DNA from: an uncultured Eubacterium sp.
GTDB taxonomy: Bacteria; Bacillota; Clostridia; Lachnospirales; Lachnospiraceae
Direction of reading: 5' to 3'
Length of the DNA: 31,867 bases
NCBI GenBank assembly: GCA_910584345.1
Contig: CAJTZX010000045.1
Coordinates: forward strand, 1 to 31,867
Below are positions 1 to 6,406 of this stretch, piece by piece (positions within the stretch are counted from its first letter, which is position 1; every line of letters starts with the position of its first letter). The notes under the pieces were generated by a model. It saw only the letters and a program-made list of their open reading frames with translations, made no database searches and was not told the DNA's origin. A program made the translations under genes and the position numbers.

Positions 1-125
1 GGAGCCCGCCTGCTTTTTAGCGACTCCTGACCTATTAGCCGCAAAATATTATACAAGTGTACTTTTTCTCTTCTTTTTCGAATTCTCTCTCCAATTTCAC
101 GATAGTTTTCATTCGTATTTTTCAT
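1..125 (-). CDS. XRE-type helix-turn-helix regulator, N-terminus, cut by window edge
   Basis: The frame starts at an ATG (125-123) with a good AGGAG ribosome site five bases upstream (131-135) and stays open for 41 codons to the window edge. The first 24 residues (MKNTNENYREIGERIRKRRE, then KVHL) match the usual opening of an XRE/Cro helix-turn-helix repressor, where helix 1 precedes the DNA-binding helices. After this the sequence (YNILRLIGQESLKSRRA) no longer looks like the expected continuation with SQEKLAEL-type residues. The gene may therefore be broken or chimeric here. A small DNA-binding regulator at the edge of a recombinase-rich area fits a mobile-element remnant. Function beyond probable DNA binding cannot be given. 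Confidence 0.45.
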   Translation of the reverse strand, partial: MKNTNENYREIGERIRKRREKVHLYNILRLIGQESLKSRRA

Positions 126-408
126 TTTTTCTCCTGTTTTTAAATAATTATATATGATACTTATCAGAAAACTATGGATTCAAAAGATTAGTTTCACATC
201 TGCTTCTATTGGCTCTATCTATTGTTTGTCCTACATGTTGTCTACAATTATATATATATAAAGCAGTTATGAAAACCATCTGAAGCAATAAATTTTTACA
301 CCTTTAGTTCCATTTACCAGTTTACAACTAAAAAACCAATGATACAAACCCATGTTTCCGAGGGCTATGTTTTGACGGGCTTCCAAAATGTTATCAAGCA
401 ATTTCCTA

Positions 409-452
409 TAAAATAAAAAAGGCATATGAAACGATTCCATTTCATACGCCTT
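409..452 (-). terminator. Rho-independent terminator of the DUF7662 transcript
   Basis: Thirteen-base arms at 419-431 and 440-452 pair with one mismatch around an 8-base loop. Read on the minus strand the hairpin is followed by a T-rich run (418-409). It closes the transcript that contains the DUF7662 gene and the fragment after it. Confidence 0.75.
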
Positions 453-469
453 AACGCTATCATTATTAT

Positions 470-616
470 CTAGTACATTACTGTACGCCCTTTAAGCTGA
501 CGATCAACATCCCTGCCGGCATACATAATACGACTTACCGTCACAATACCCTCATCCTTATCTGTAATAAAAAACACGTCTCCCCAAATTTTTTCTAAAT
601 CAATTGATACATGATT
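470..616 (-). pseudogene. Protein C-terminal fragment, in frame behind DUF7662 stop
   Basis: About 48 open codons follow the TAA of the DUF7662 gene in the same frame and end at a TAG (472-470). They read NHVSIDLEKIWGDVFFITDK and finish with AGRDVDRQLKGRTVMY. There is no in-frame ATG, GTG or TTG start and no ribosome site. The composition looks like real coding sequence, so this is best seen as the tail of a truncated gene, or a readthrough extension of the preceding gene. I do not recognise the family. It ends 18 bases before the terminator hairpin. Confidence 0.35.
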
Positions 617-838
617 TTAATTTGAAGTCTGCTCGTTTATTTTGTTAAAAAGTACTGTTTGTTCTTTCATAGATATTTTACCTACCTCATAACCATATTC
701 CACAAGTTCTTTTTTATACTTTAAAAAAGAATGGTCTATTGGAATACCTGCAATATTTTGAATCTCCTCAAACGTCAATTTGAAAGACGCTTCATCTTTT
801 TCCTGTACATATTCCCATAAAGAATCATATTTACTCAT
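617..838 (-). CDS. DUF7662-like small protein
   Basis: A 73-residue soluble protein beginning MSKYDSLWEYVQEKDEASFK. The start at 838 is preferred over an upstream ATG at 889 because TAGGAG lies seven bases before it. The pattern SKYxxLWEYV, LTFEEIQNIAGIPIDHSFLKY and a final ISMKEQTVLFNKI strand agrees with my memory of the DUF7662 domain, a small family of unknown function often found near mobile or accessory genes. It lies just left of the invertible segment, on the minus strand. In the orientation seen here the sigma-28-type promoter at 956-982 would read into it. It may also have a constitutive promoter at 888-916. Confidence 0.7.
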   Translation of the reverse strand: MSKYDSLWEYVQEKDEASFKLTFEEIQNIAGIPIDHSFLKYKKELVEYGYEVGKISMKEQTVLFNKINEQTSN

Positions 839-887
839 TTGCTGTCTCCTATCTTCTAGATTTCTATTATTAACGACTACATAACAC

Positions 888-916
888 ATTATATTCTATA
901 GAATAAAAAAATGCAA
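888..916 (-). promoter_or_regulatory. Possible sigma-A promoter for the DUF7662 gene
   Basis: A perfect TATAAT (893-888, minus strand) lies 17 bases after a weak -35, TTGCAT (916-911). The -35 is formed by the outer arm of the left inverted site, so the promoter partly overlaps the presumed recombinase binding site. Confidence 0.4.
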
Positions 917-939
917 CATTTCGTATAAAAATGTTGCAT
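911..939. repeat. Left inverted site (IRL) of the putative invertible flagellin switch
   Basis: Perfect 10-base arms, ATGCAACATT (911-920) and AATGTTGCAT (930-939), flank a 9-base asymmetric spacer TCGTATAAA. The right site at 1621-1653 has the same arms and, read on the opposite strand, the same spacer core CGTATAA. Two such sites in inverted orientation around a tyrosine recombinase gene are the expected layout of an inversion switch. On the minus strand the hairpin is followed by seven T, so it could also terminate the recombinase transcript; the two roles do not exclude each other. Confidence 0.75.
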
Positions 940-955
940 TTTGCTTACACCTTAT

Positions 956-982
956 ATATCGTCTGTCCATTGAAAAACTTAA
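956..982 (-). promoter_or_regulatory. Sigma-28 (SigD/FliA)-type flagellar promoter inside the invertible segment
   Basis: On the minus strand TTAAGTTT (982-975), 11 bases and GACGATAT (963-956) match the flagellar sigma consensus TAAAGTTT-N11-GCCGATAA/T at 7 of 8 and 7 of 8 positions with exact spacing. It lies between the recombinase stop (999) and the left site (939) and points left, away from csrA and flagellin. Inversion of 911-1653 would place it just upstream of csrA, with only the hybrid site and the csrA ribosome site between. Confidence 0.7.
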
Positions 983-998
983 CCCCATTTTAAAAAAA

Positions 999-1577
999 TT
1001 ATAAATTTATTTCTAAAAAAATAGAATCTCTCTCATCCTGGTTGATCCCAAGGTATTTTTTCGTCACACCATAAGAAGAATGATTATAAATATCCATTAA
1101 AAGCGCAGGCGGCGTCCCCTGTTTCCACGCATGGTATCCAAATGTTTTGCGCAGAGAATGACAGCTGATATGCGGCTCCTGCTGCGTTGCTTCTGCTGCG
1201 TGTCGTACGATTCGATACGCCTGACTGCGGCATAAAGGCGCCTGATAGTTCGTGCTTTTCGTAAAAATAAAGTCACCGCCGGACGGTTTGCGCTGCCTGC
1301 GGTATGCTTCCAACGCTGCAATCAGCTGACTGTTTAATGCAATCACAGTTTCTTTTCCCGTCTTTTTTTCTTTAATATTGATATGTTCCAAATAACATTC
1401 CCGCTCAAAATCATATATTTCTGACCAGTGCAAAAGCAGGATATCGCTAATGCGCAGCGCTGTATGCAGTCCAAACTGGATGAGCGCATAGTTGCGGGGC
1501 ATTGGCTGCTCTTTTTGATAAAAGTCTTTAAATCTTTGGAGTGAATCTTTGTCTCGGATTGGCTGTGTTGTTCCCAT
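999..1577 (-). CDS. Small tyrosine recombinase (FimB/FimE/RecV-size DNA invertase)
   Basis: A 192-residue tyrosine recombinase with almost only the catalytic domain. Visible active-site residues are the first Arg in HTALRISDIL, a Lys in KEKKTGKE, the HSLRK box (His-x-x-Arg), a His in IYNHSSYG and the Tyr in KKYLGI, so the site appears intact. Length and architecture match the FimB/FimE and clostridial RecV-type proteins that invert promoters rather than long phage integrases. The start at 1577 follows AAAGGAAAG; the ATG at 1631 lies within the right inverted site and has no ribosome site. The gene sits inside the segment bounded by the two inverted sites and would invert with it. A TATAAT in the spacer of the right site may be its own -10, coupling expression to site occupancy. 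The target proposed here is inferred from context, not shown. Confidence 0.88.
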   Translation of the reverse strand: MGTTQPIRDKDSLQRFKDFYQKEQPMPRNYALIQFGLHTALRISDILLLHWSEIYDFERECYLEHINIKEKKTGKETVIALNSQLIAALEAYRRQRKPSGGDFIFTKSTNYQAPLCRSQAYRIVRHAAEATQQEPHISCHSLRKTFGYHAWKQGTPPALLMDIYNHSSYGVTKKYLGINQDERDSIFLEINL

Positions 1578-1620
1578 AAATGATCTTTCCTTTCTTTTCT
1601 CTTGTCGTATTTGCGTTCCT

Positions 1621-1653
1621 ATTTGCAACATTATTATACGGAATGTTGCAAAT
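1621..1653. repeat. Right inverted site (IRR) of the putative invertible flagellin switch
   Basis: Perfect 12-base arms, ATTTGCAACATT (1621-1632) and AATGTTGCAAAT (1642-1653), around a 9-base spacer ATTATACGG. Read on the minus strand the spacer is CCGTATAAT, against TCGTATAAA at the left site, giving a shared 7-base core and shared 9-base arms. The arm-spacer-arm plan is like a lox or fim core site. It ends 19 bases before the csrA start codon. Confidence 0.75.
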
Positions 1654-1662
1654 CTAAAAGCA
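1633..1662 (-). promoter_or_regulatory. Probable recombinase promoter embedded in the right site
   Basis: A perfect TATAAT (1638-1633, minus strand) occupies the spacer of the right site. The -35 region at 1656-1662 (TGCTTTT) is weak and lies outside the invertible segment, in the csrA leader. Recombinase binding to the site should occlude this promoter. After inversion the -10 would be supplied by the left site and a different outside -35. Confidence 0.4.
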
Positions 1663-1672
1663 GGAGATTCTC

Positions 1673-1930
1673 ATGCTGAAACTAACATTAAAACCTGGAG
1701 AATATATCGATATCGGACAGGAAATCAAAATCATTTTTTCAGGTGGCTCCGCAAATAATATCCACTTGCTTGTAGATGCCCCAAGGGAGCTGAATATCGC
1801 TAGAAGCTCCGCCACAGGGCAGCGAGGCAAATCCCCGTATTATCGGGAATCCGGCATTTCGGACGCTGCAAAAGAAGAGATCAATCAAATTTTGCGCAGA
1901 GAACGCCGCAAAGCGATAAAAACAATTTAA
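1673..1930 (+). CDS. csrA: Carbon storage regulator CsrA homologue
   Basis: An 85-residue protein starting MLKLTLKPGEYIDIGQEIKI and reaching the family hallmark APRELNIAR at residues 36-44. CsrA is a small dimeric RNA-binding protein that blocks translation by binding GGA motifs, and in Bacillus it represses flagellin (Hag) with FliW as antagonist. Arg44 is kept, but the usual Arg6 (MLVLTRK) is Leu here. A basic C-terminal tail of about 40 residues (ending LRRERRKAIKTI) makes it longer than the usual 60-75 residues. AGGAG lies six bases before the ATG. The gene lies just outside the inverted right site and 94 bases upstream of flagellin, so both probably share one transcript whose flagellar promoter is in the invertible segment. 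No fliW is in the window. Confidence 0.88.
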   Translation: MLKLTLKPGEYIDIGQEIKIIFSGGSANNIHLLVDAPRELNIARSSATGQRGKSPYYRESGISDAAKEEINQILRRERRKAIKTI

Positions 1931-1975
1931 TAACTGGTAATAACAGGCTGTCCTAGGGGTCTGCTTATTATAAAA

Positions 1976-2018
1976 CCGGGAACGGAATCCCATAAAACTA
2001 ATCAAATCACATGGAGGT
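1976..2018 (+). promoter_or_regulatory. Putative dual CsrA-binding leader of flagellin mRNA
   Basis: A short hairpin with stem GGGA (1978-1981) and TCCC (1988-1991) presents ACGGAA in its loop, a textbook CsrA target (ANGGA in a loop). A second GGA, in CACATGGAGGT (2008-2018), is the flagellin Shine-Dalgarno itself. One upstream hairpin site plus one site on the ribosome-binding sequence is the arrangement known for Bacillus hag. Binding is inferred. Confidence 0.6.
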
Positions 2019-2024
2019 ATTATT

Positions 2025-3641
2025 ATGGTAGTACAACACAATCTTTCCGCAATGAATGCAAACAGAATGCTTAACGTAACAACAAGTGCACAGTCTAAGT
2101 CCACAGAGAAGTTATCCTCAGGCTATAAAATCAACCGCGCAGCAGACGATGCAGCCGGCCTTTCCATTTCAGAAAAAATGAGAAGCCAGATCCGCGGCCT
2201 GAATAAAGCTTCTTCCAATGCACAGGATGGCATCTCACTCATTCAGACTGCAGAAGGCGCTTTAAACGAATCTCATTCTATTTTACAAAGAATGCGTGAA
2301 TTGGCTGTACAGGCGGCCAACGGCACAGAGACAAATGACGATCGTGAAGCAGTCAACAACGAAATCTCACAGCTTCAGGAAGAACTGACAAGAATTTCTG
2401 AAACAACCGAATTCAATACGTTAAAACTGCTGGATGGCTCCCAGTCCGGAAGCAAAGCTTCTACCGGTTCAGGTCCTAAATTTGGCGTCGTAGATGCTAC
2501 ATTGGACGGAGCTTTGGTAACATCCAATATTGCCGGCATCAAAGTTGCAACAGCTGCTACAGCTGCTACAAAAGCCGGCCAGGAAACAGCGATTTGGGAT
2601 GTAACAGGAAAAACTCTAACTTTAAACCTGTCTTTGAACAAAGTATACAGCCAGTCTGAAATTGACGAGCTGATTGCAAATGCAAAACAGGAAGACAGCA
2701 CCGCAACCGGCACGCCGGCAGACGTAAAGGTAACTTTGAAAAACGGCGTATTTAATGCAGATGCCGCAACAACAGCCGGAACTGCAACAGCCGCAGGCAT
2801 AAAATCTGTTTCTGATGAAGGAACAGCAACCAATTTTGTTGGCGCGGATACCGTAGTATTTACATCCAATAAATACGGCGCCGAATTTAATGATACTGTA
2901 TTCCATTTTGCATTTGATTCAGAAACCGGAAAAGAAAACGTAGAAACAAATACAGCTATTTCTTATAGCGCAGCAAATGCTGTAACTGCCGGCGAATATA
3001 CGATTCACCTTGCAGCGGGTAAAGAATATACGGAAGAAGATCTGGAAGATATTCTGGCTAAAGCAGGCTTTGACTTTGATGTCGCATTAAGCGGCGCTAC
3101 ACCGGATGAACCAAACACATTGTGGGTAACATCTGCCGGCGCAGTCAGTGATATTACCATGGGCGGCACTACAACCGGAGCAGGTCTCGGCAGCTCCAAA
3201 GCCTTATGGGGTCAGGACGGATATGAAAGCGCATCCGCATCCGGCGGCATTACACTCCAGATCGGTGCAAATGAAGGCCAGACAATGACTTTCTCTATGG
3301 ACGATATGAGTGCACGTGCGCTTGGCGTAGACGGCAACAAAGTTGATTTGAGCACACAGGAAGGCGCCCAGAAAGCTACAACAACGATTGACGACGCCAT
3401 TAAGAAAGTATCTACGCAGAGAGGCCGCCTTGGCGCCGTACAGAACCGTCTGGAGCATACGATCTCCAATCTGGATACTGCTGCTGAAAATACACAGAAT
3501 GCAGAATCACGCATACGTGATACAGATATGGCCAGTGAAATGGTTAATTACAGCAAGAACAATATTCTGGCACAGGCCGGACAGTCCATGCTTGCGCAGG
3601 CAAATCAGTCAAATCAGGGCGTTTTATCATTACTCCAGTAA
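2025..3641 (+). CDS. hag: Flagellin, filament subunit with large variable domain
   Basis: A 538-residue flagellin. The conserved N-terminal D0/D1 helices (MVVQHNLSAMNANRMLN, EKLSSGYKINRAADDAAGL) and C-terminal D1/D0 helices (RGRLGAVQNRLEHTISNL, ending NQSNQGVLSLLQ) are intact. LQRMRELAVQAANGT near residue 90 corresponds to the region recognised by TLR5. Residues of roughly 145-430 form a long Ala/Thr/Gly-rich surface domain that I cannot match to a known insert. The GGAGG ribosome site is seven bases before the ATG. The protein is exported by the flagellar apparatus and has no Sec signal. It follows csrA and a leader with two GGA motifs, so translational control by CsrA is likely. Transcription probably depends on the flagellar-type promoter that lies, inverted, upstream of csrA. 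Confidence 0.95.
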   Translation: MVVQHNLSAMNANRMLNVTTSAQSKSTEKLSSGYKINRAADDAAGLSISEKMRSQIRGLNKASSNAQDGISLIQTAEGALNESHSILQRMRELAVQAANGTETNDDREAVNNEISQLQEELTRISETTEFNTLKLLDGSQSGSKASTGSGPKFGVVDATLDGALVTSNIAGIKVATAATAATKAGQETAIWDVTGKTLTLNLSLNKVYSQSEIDELIANAKQEDSTATGTPADVKVTLKNGVFNADAATTAGTATAAGIKSVSDEGTATNFVGADTVVFTSNKYGAEFNDTVFHFAFDSETGKENVETNTAISYSAANAVTAGEYTIHLAAGKEYTEEDLEDILAKAGFDFDVALSGATPDEPNTLWVTSAGAVSDITMGGTTTGAGLGSSKALWGQDGYESASASGGITLQIGANEGQTMTFSMDDMSARALGVDGNKVDLSTQEGAQKATTTIDDAIKKVSTQRGRLGAVQNRLEHTISNLDTAAENTQNAESRIRDTDMASEMVNYSKNNILAQAGQSMLAQANQSNQGVLSLLQ

Positions 3642-3684
3642 TATATAACTTAAAACCATCCTGCTATACATGTTTTTGCATGAC

Positions 3685-3713
3685 AAAAAAGACCGGATTT
3701 ATTCCGGTCTTTC
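3685..3713. terminator. Bidirectional terminator between flagellin and cysteine desulfurase
   Basis: Ten-base arms AAAGACCGGA (3688-3697) and TCCGGTCTTT (3703-3712). The minus-strand reading ends in six T and is the stronger, serving the cysteine desulfurase gene; the plus-strand reading has only TTT after the stem. Confidence 0.75.
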
Positions 3714-3741
3714 CCCTTGATACATTCTTTTTACAACACTT

Positions 3742-4890
3742 CTATTCCATCCGCGCCACTTCCCGAAGCAGCTTCACATTCTCCTCTACTGCTTCTGCTG
3801 CAGTTCGTATCTCTTCAAATGTAGTGGATTCTCCCAACGTCATCCGCAGCGTCCCATACGCCAGTTCCGGCTTTCTTCCGATTGCTGTAAGCACATGCGA
3901 CGGTTCTGTGGAACCTGTAGAACACGCGGAAGCTGCTGATGCACAAATATCTTTCGCATCTAAAAGTAACAACAACGTCTCTCCTTCGATTTCTTCAAAG
4001 CTGAAATTGATATTGTTTGGCAGTCTCGCATAGCGGTCTCCATTCAGCCACGCCCCTGGAATCCGGCTTTGAACAGCATGTATCATCCAGTCACGCAGTC
4101 TGGTTTCTCTGTAAATACGCTCTGACATCGTACGCATCGCGATTTCCGCCGCTGTCCCGATGCCTACGATGCCTGGAACATTTTCCGTACCGGCACGCCT
4201 GCCCTGTTCCTGCCCGCCTCCATGAATAAAGGAAGCTGTTTTTACTCCATCGCGGATATACAAAAATCCGGTGCCTTTTGGCCCGTAAAATTTATGTCCG
4301 CTCGCGCTTAACAAATCGATATGGTAAAAATCTACATTGATCGGAATCTGTGCATAAGCCTGCACCGCATCGGTATGAAACAAGATATCATGCTGCCTGG
4401 CGATCCTTCCTATTTGTAAAATCGGTTCTATTGTACCGATTTCATTATTCGCAAACATCACAGAAATCAGTATCGTATCCGGCCGAATCGCTTCTTCCAG
4501 CTGGTGAGGCTGCACAAACCCCTGTTCATCGACCGGCAGGTAGGTCACCTCATACCCTTGTTCTTCCAAATATCTACACGTATGGAGCACTGCATGATGC
4601 TCAATCTGTGTCGTAATAATATGTCTGCCTTTTTCCTTATACGCTTCCGCTGTTCCTTTCAACGCCCAATTATCTGACTCACTGCCTCCCGCGGTAAAAT
4701 AAATTTCATTTGTTTGTGCATGCAGGGAACGTGCGATGACAGCTCTGGCACGTTCTACCGCCTGCCTGCTCTTTTCTCCAAATTCATATATCGTAGATGC
4801 ATTCGCATAATCTTTCGCATAATAAGGCTGCATACTGGCAGCTACTTGTTCCGCCATTGGCGTTGTAGCTGCATGATCCAGATAAATCAT
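3742..4890 (-). CDS. Cysteine desulfurase (NifS/IscS family)
   Basis: A 382-residue class V aminotransferase-fold enzyme that takes sulfur from cysteine through pyridoxal phosphate and a catalytic cysteine persulfide, for Fe-S clusters or tRNA thiolation. Seen: MIYLDHAATTP at the start, GGSESDNWA, the IEHHAV segment, the HTDAVQA Asp for the cofactor, the Schiff-base lysine in SGHKFYGPKG, and the catalytic Cys in ASACSTGS. Length is normal and no gap is visible. AGGAGG lies seven bases before the ATG. No iscU or thiI follows on the minus strand, so the acceptor protein cannot be told from context. It is divergent from the flippase gene; the 133-base gap holds both upstream regions. Confidence 0.93.
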   Translation of the reverse strand: MIYLDHAATTPMAEQVAASMQPYYAKDYANASTIYEFGEKSRQAVERARAVIARSLHAQTNEIYFTAGGSESDNWALKGTAEAYKEKGRHIITTQIEHHAVLHTCRYLEEQGYEVTYLPVDEQGFVQPHQLEEAIRPDTILISVMFANNEIGTIEPILQIGRIARQHDILFHTDAVQAYAQIPINVDFYHIDLLSASGHKFYGPKGTGFLYIRDGVKTASFIHGGGQEQGRRAGTENVPGIVGIGTAAEIAMRTMSERIYRETRLRDWMIHAVQSRIPGAWLNGDRYARLPNNINFSFEEIEGETLLLLLDAKDICASAASACSTGSTEPSHVLTAIGRKPELAYGTLRMTLGESTTFEEIRTAAEAVEENVKLLREVARME

Positions 4891-5023
4891 AACATATCCT
4901 CCTCGTCTGCCTGATAGGACTTCCTATAAAAAAACATGTAACCGTTTTGGGAGACAATGCATATTCTTCCTGCACATACATATATATATGGATAAGATCA
5001 TGCAATCTGTAAGGAATCTGCCC

Positions 5024-6337
5024 ATGCCAAACTTATCCAATTTGAAAAAATATGCGAGTCACCCTGTACTGCTTGGTACAGCTCTGCTTACCGCTACCGG
5101 ACTTGCCAGCCGGATCATCGGCTTCTTCTATAGAATATTCCTCTCACATACAATTGGTGCACAGGGAGTTGGAATTTATCAGCTCATTTTTCCGGTCTTC
5201 GCACTTGGAATCGCTTTCTGTGGTGCCGGCATTCAAACTGCTGTTTCCAAATATACTGCTGAAGCAGCAGGCGCCGGCCGCTGTCCGCAAATATACCTGT
5301 ATGCCGGACTATTGCTGTCTGTCAGCTTATCCATTTTCTGTACCATACTGATCTATACAGGATCTAATCAAATCGCTGACATTGTTTTGGATGAACCAAG
5401 ATGTGCCTCACTTTTACGCATCATCGCTTTGAGTCTGCCGCTCGCCGCTATCCATTCCTGTATCAACGGCTATTATTACGGTCTGCAAAAAACATTTGTT
5501 CCTTCTGTCTCACAGCTCTTAGAACAAATATGCCGTGTGCTATGTGTCTATTTGATTTACCGCATTTGTGAAAATCAAGGGCGTACGGTAACTGCTGCTA
5601 TGGCTGTCTGGGGGATGGTATTTGGAGAATTAGCAGGAGCACTGTTTTCTCTGACCGTCGTCCGTTTTATTAAATGCAAAGAACGTCTGTCGCCTTGTCT
5701 GCATCAGATATTCAGGTTTTCTGTTCCACTGACAACAAATCGTGTCTTGATAAACCTCATCAACAGTGCTGAGGCGATCCTGATTCCAATCCGTTTAAAA
5801 GCTTTCGGTTACTCAAATGAAGACGCCTTGAGTATCTTTGGTATTTTAACCGGTATGGCAATGCCGATGATCCTTTTTCCGTCTGTACTGACAAACTCTG
5901 TATCTGTGATGCTGCTTCCATCCATCTCACAGGCAAAGGCACAGAAAAACCAGACGCTCATCCATCGTACGATTCGCCGCACGATAGAATCCTGTCTGGT
6001 TCTTGGATTTGCCAGCACTTTATTTTTCCTGCTTACCTCTTCATTGATTGGACAATACTTATTTGCAAATACGCTTGCCGGCGTATATGTACGCACACTC
6101 AGCTTCATTTGTCCGTTTATGTTCCTCTCTGCAACATTAAGCAGCATTCTGCATGGTCTCGGCCATCCAAGCATTACTTTAATATTGAACTTAAGCAGCT
6201 GCCTGCTGCGTATTGCTGTTATATGGATATTTGTACCTGCTTATGGCATTCGGGCCTATCTATATAGTATGCTTGCCAGCCAAATACTATCTGCATTCTG
6301 TGCTATTTTCGTATTAAACCGATCGAAAGAATTGTAG
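5024..6337 (+). CDS. MOP-superfamily flippase, SpoVB/polysaccharide exporter type
   Basis: A 437-residue integral membrane protein with about 12-14 hydrophobic segments and no soluble domain. TATGLASRIIGFFYRIFLSH and IGAQGVGIYQLIFPVFAL near the N-terminus are typical of SpoVB/MurJ-like lipid-linked sugar flippases of Clostridia; GAGIQTAVSKYTAE and the PLTTNRVLINLINSAEAILIP segment in the second half agree. Such proteins move undecaprenyl-linked precursors outward across the membrane; spore cortex or surface polysaccharide are possible roles. I choose the ATG at 5024 because AAGGA lies eight bases upstream; the ATG at 4988 has no ribosome site. The gene stands alone, between divergent and convergent neighbours, so context does not help. 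Confidence 0.85.
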   Translation: MPNLSNLKKYASHPVLLGTALLTATGLASRIIGFFYRIFLSHTIGAQGVGIYQLIFPVFALGIAFCGAGIQTAVSKYTAEAAGAGRCPQIYLYAGLLLSVSLSIFCTILIYTGSNQIADIVLDEPRCASLLRIIALSLPLAAIHSCINGYYYGLQKTFVPSVSQLLEQICRVLCVYLIYRICENQGRTVTAAMAVWGMVFGELAGALFSLTVVRFIKCKERLSPCLHQIFRFSVPLTTNRVLINLINSAEAILIPIRLKAFGYSNEDALSIFGILTGMAMPMILFPSVLTNSVSVMLLPSISQAKAQKNQTLIHRTIRRTIESCLVLGFASTLFFLLTSSLIGQYLFANTLAGVYVRTLSFICPFMFLSATLSSILHGLGHPSITLILNLSSCLLRIAVIWIFVPAYGIRAYLYSMLASQILSAFCAIFVLNRSKEL

Positions 6338-6363
6338 AAAATCATATATCCACAATCATAAAA

Positions 6364-6402
6364 AAATCCGGCACGCTTTTCATCAAAAGCGGGCCGGATT
6401 TA
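6364..6402 (-). terminator. Terminator of the J-domain protein gene
   Basis: AATCCGGC and GCTTTT arms pair with AAAAGC and CCGGATT across 6365-6400. The minus-strand reading runs into seven T. It can also stop transcripts from the flippase side. Confidence 0.75.
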
Positions 6403-6406
6403 CTAC

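Noticed and set aside
911..939. Left palindrome as nothing more than a terminator of the recombinase gene
   Set aside because: It does have seven T on the minus strand, but its stem is AT-rich and the same arms and spacer recur in inverted orientation at 1621-1653, which a terminator would not explain. A double role is possible.
1686..1718. Sigma-28-like boxes inside csrA (TAAA, then ATCGATAT)
   Set aside because: The spacing is about 13 bases, the -35 extension does not fit, and the bases encode the conserved IDIG strand of CsrA, so chance is likely.
2375..2869. Long antisense open frames over the flagellin gene
   Set aside because: They arise from the codon bias of the Ala/Thr-rich domain, have no ribosome sites and no protein-like features.
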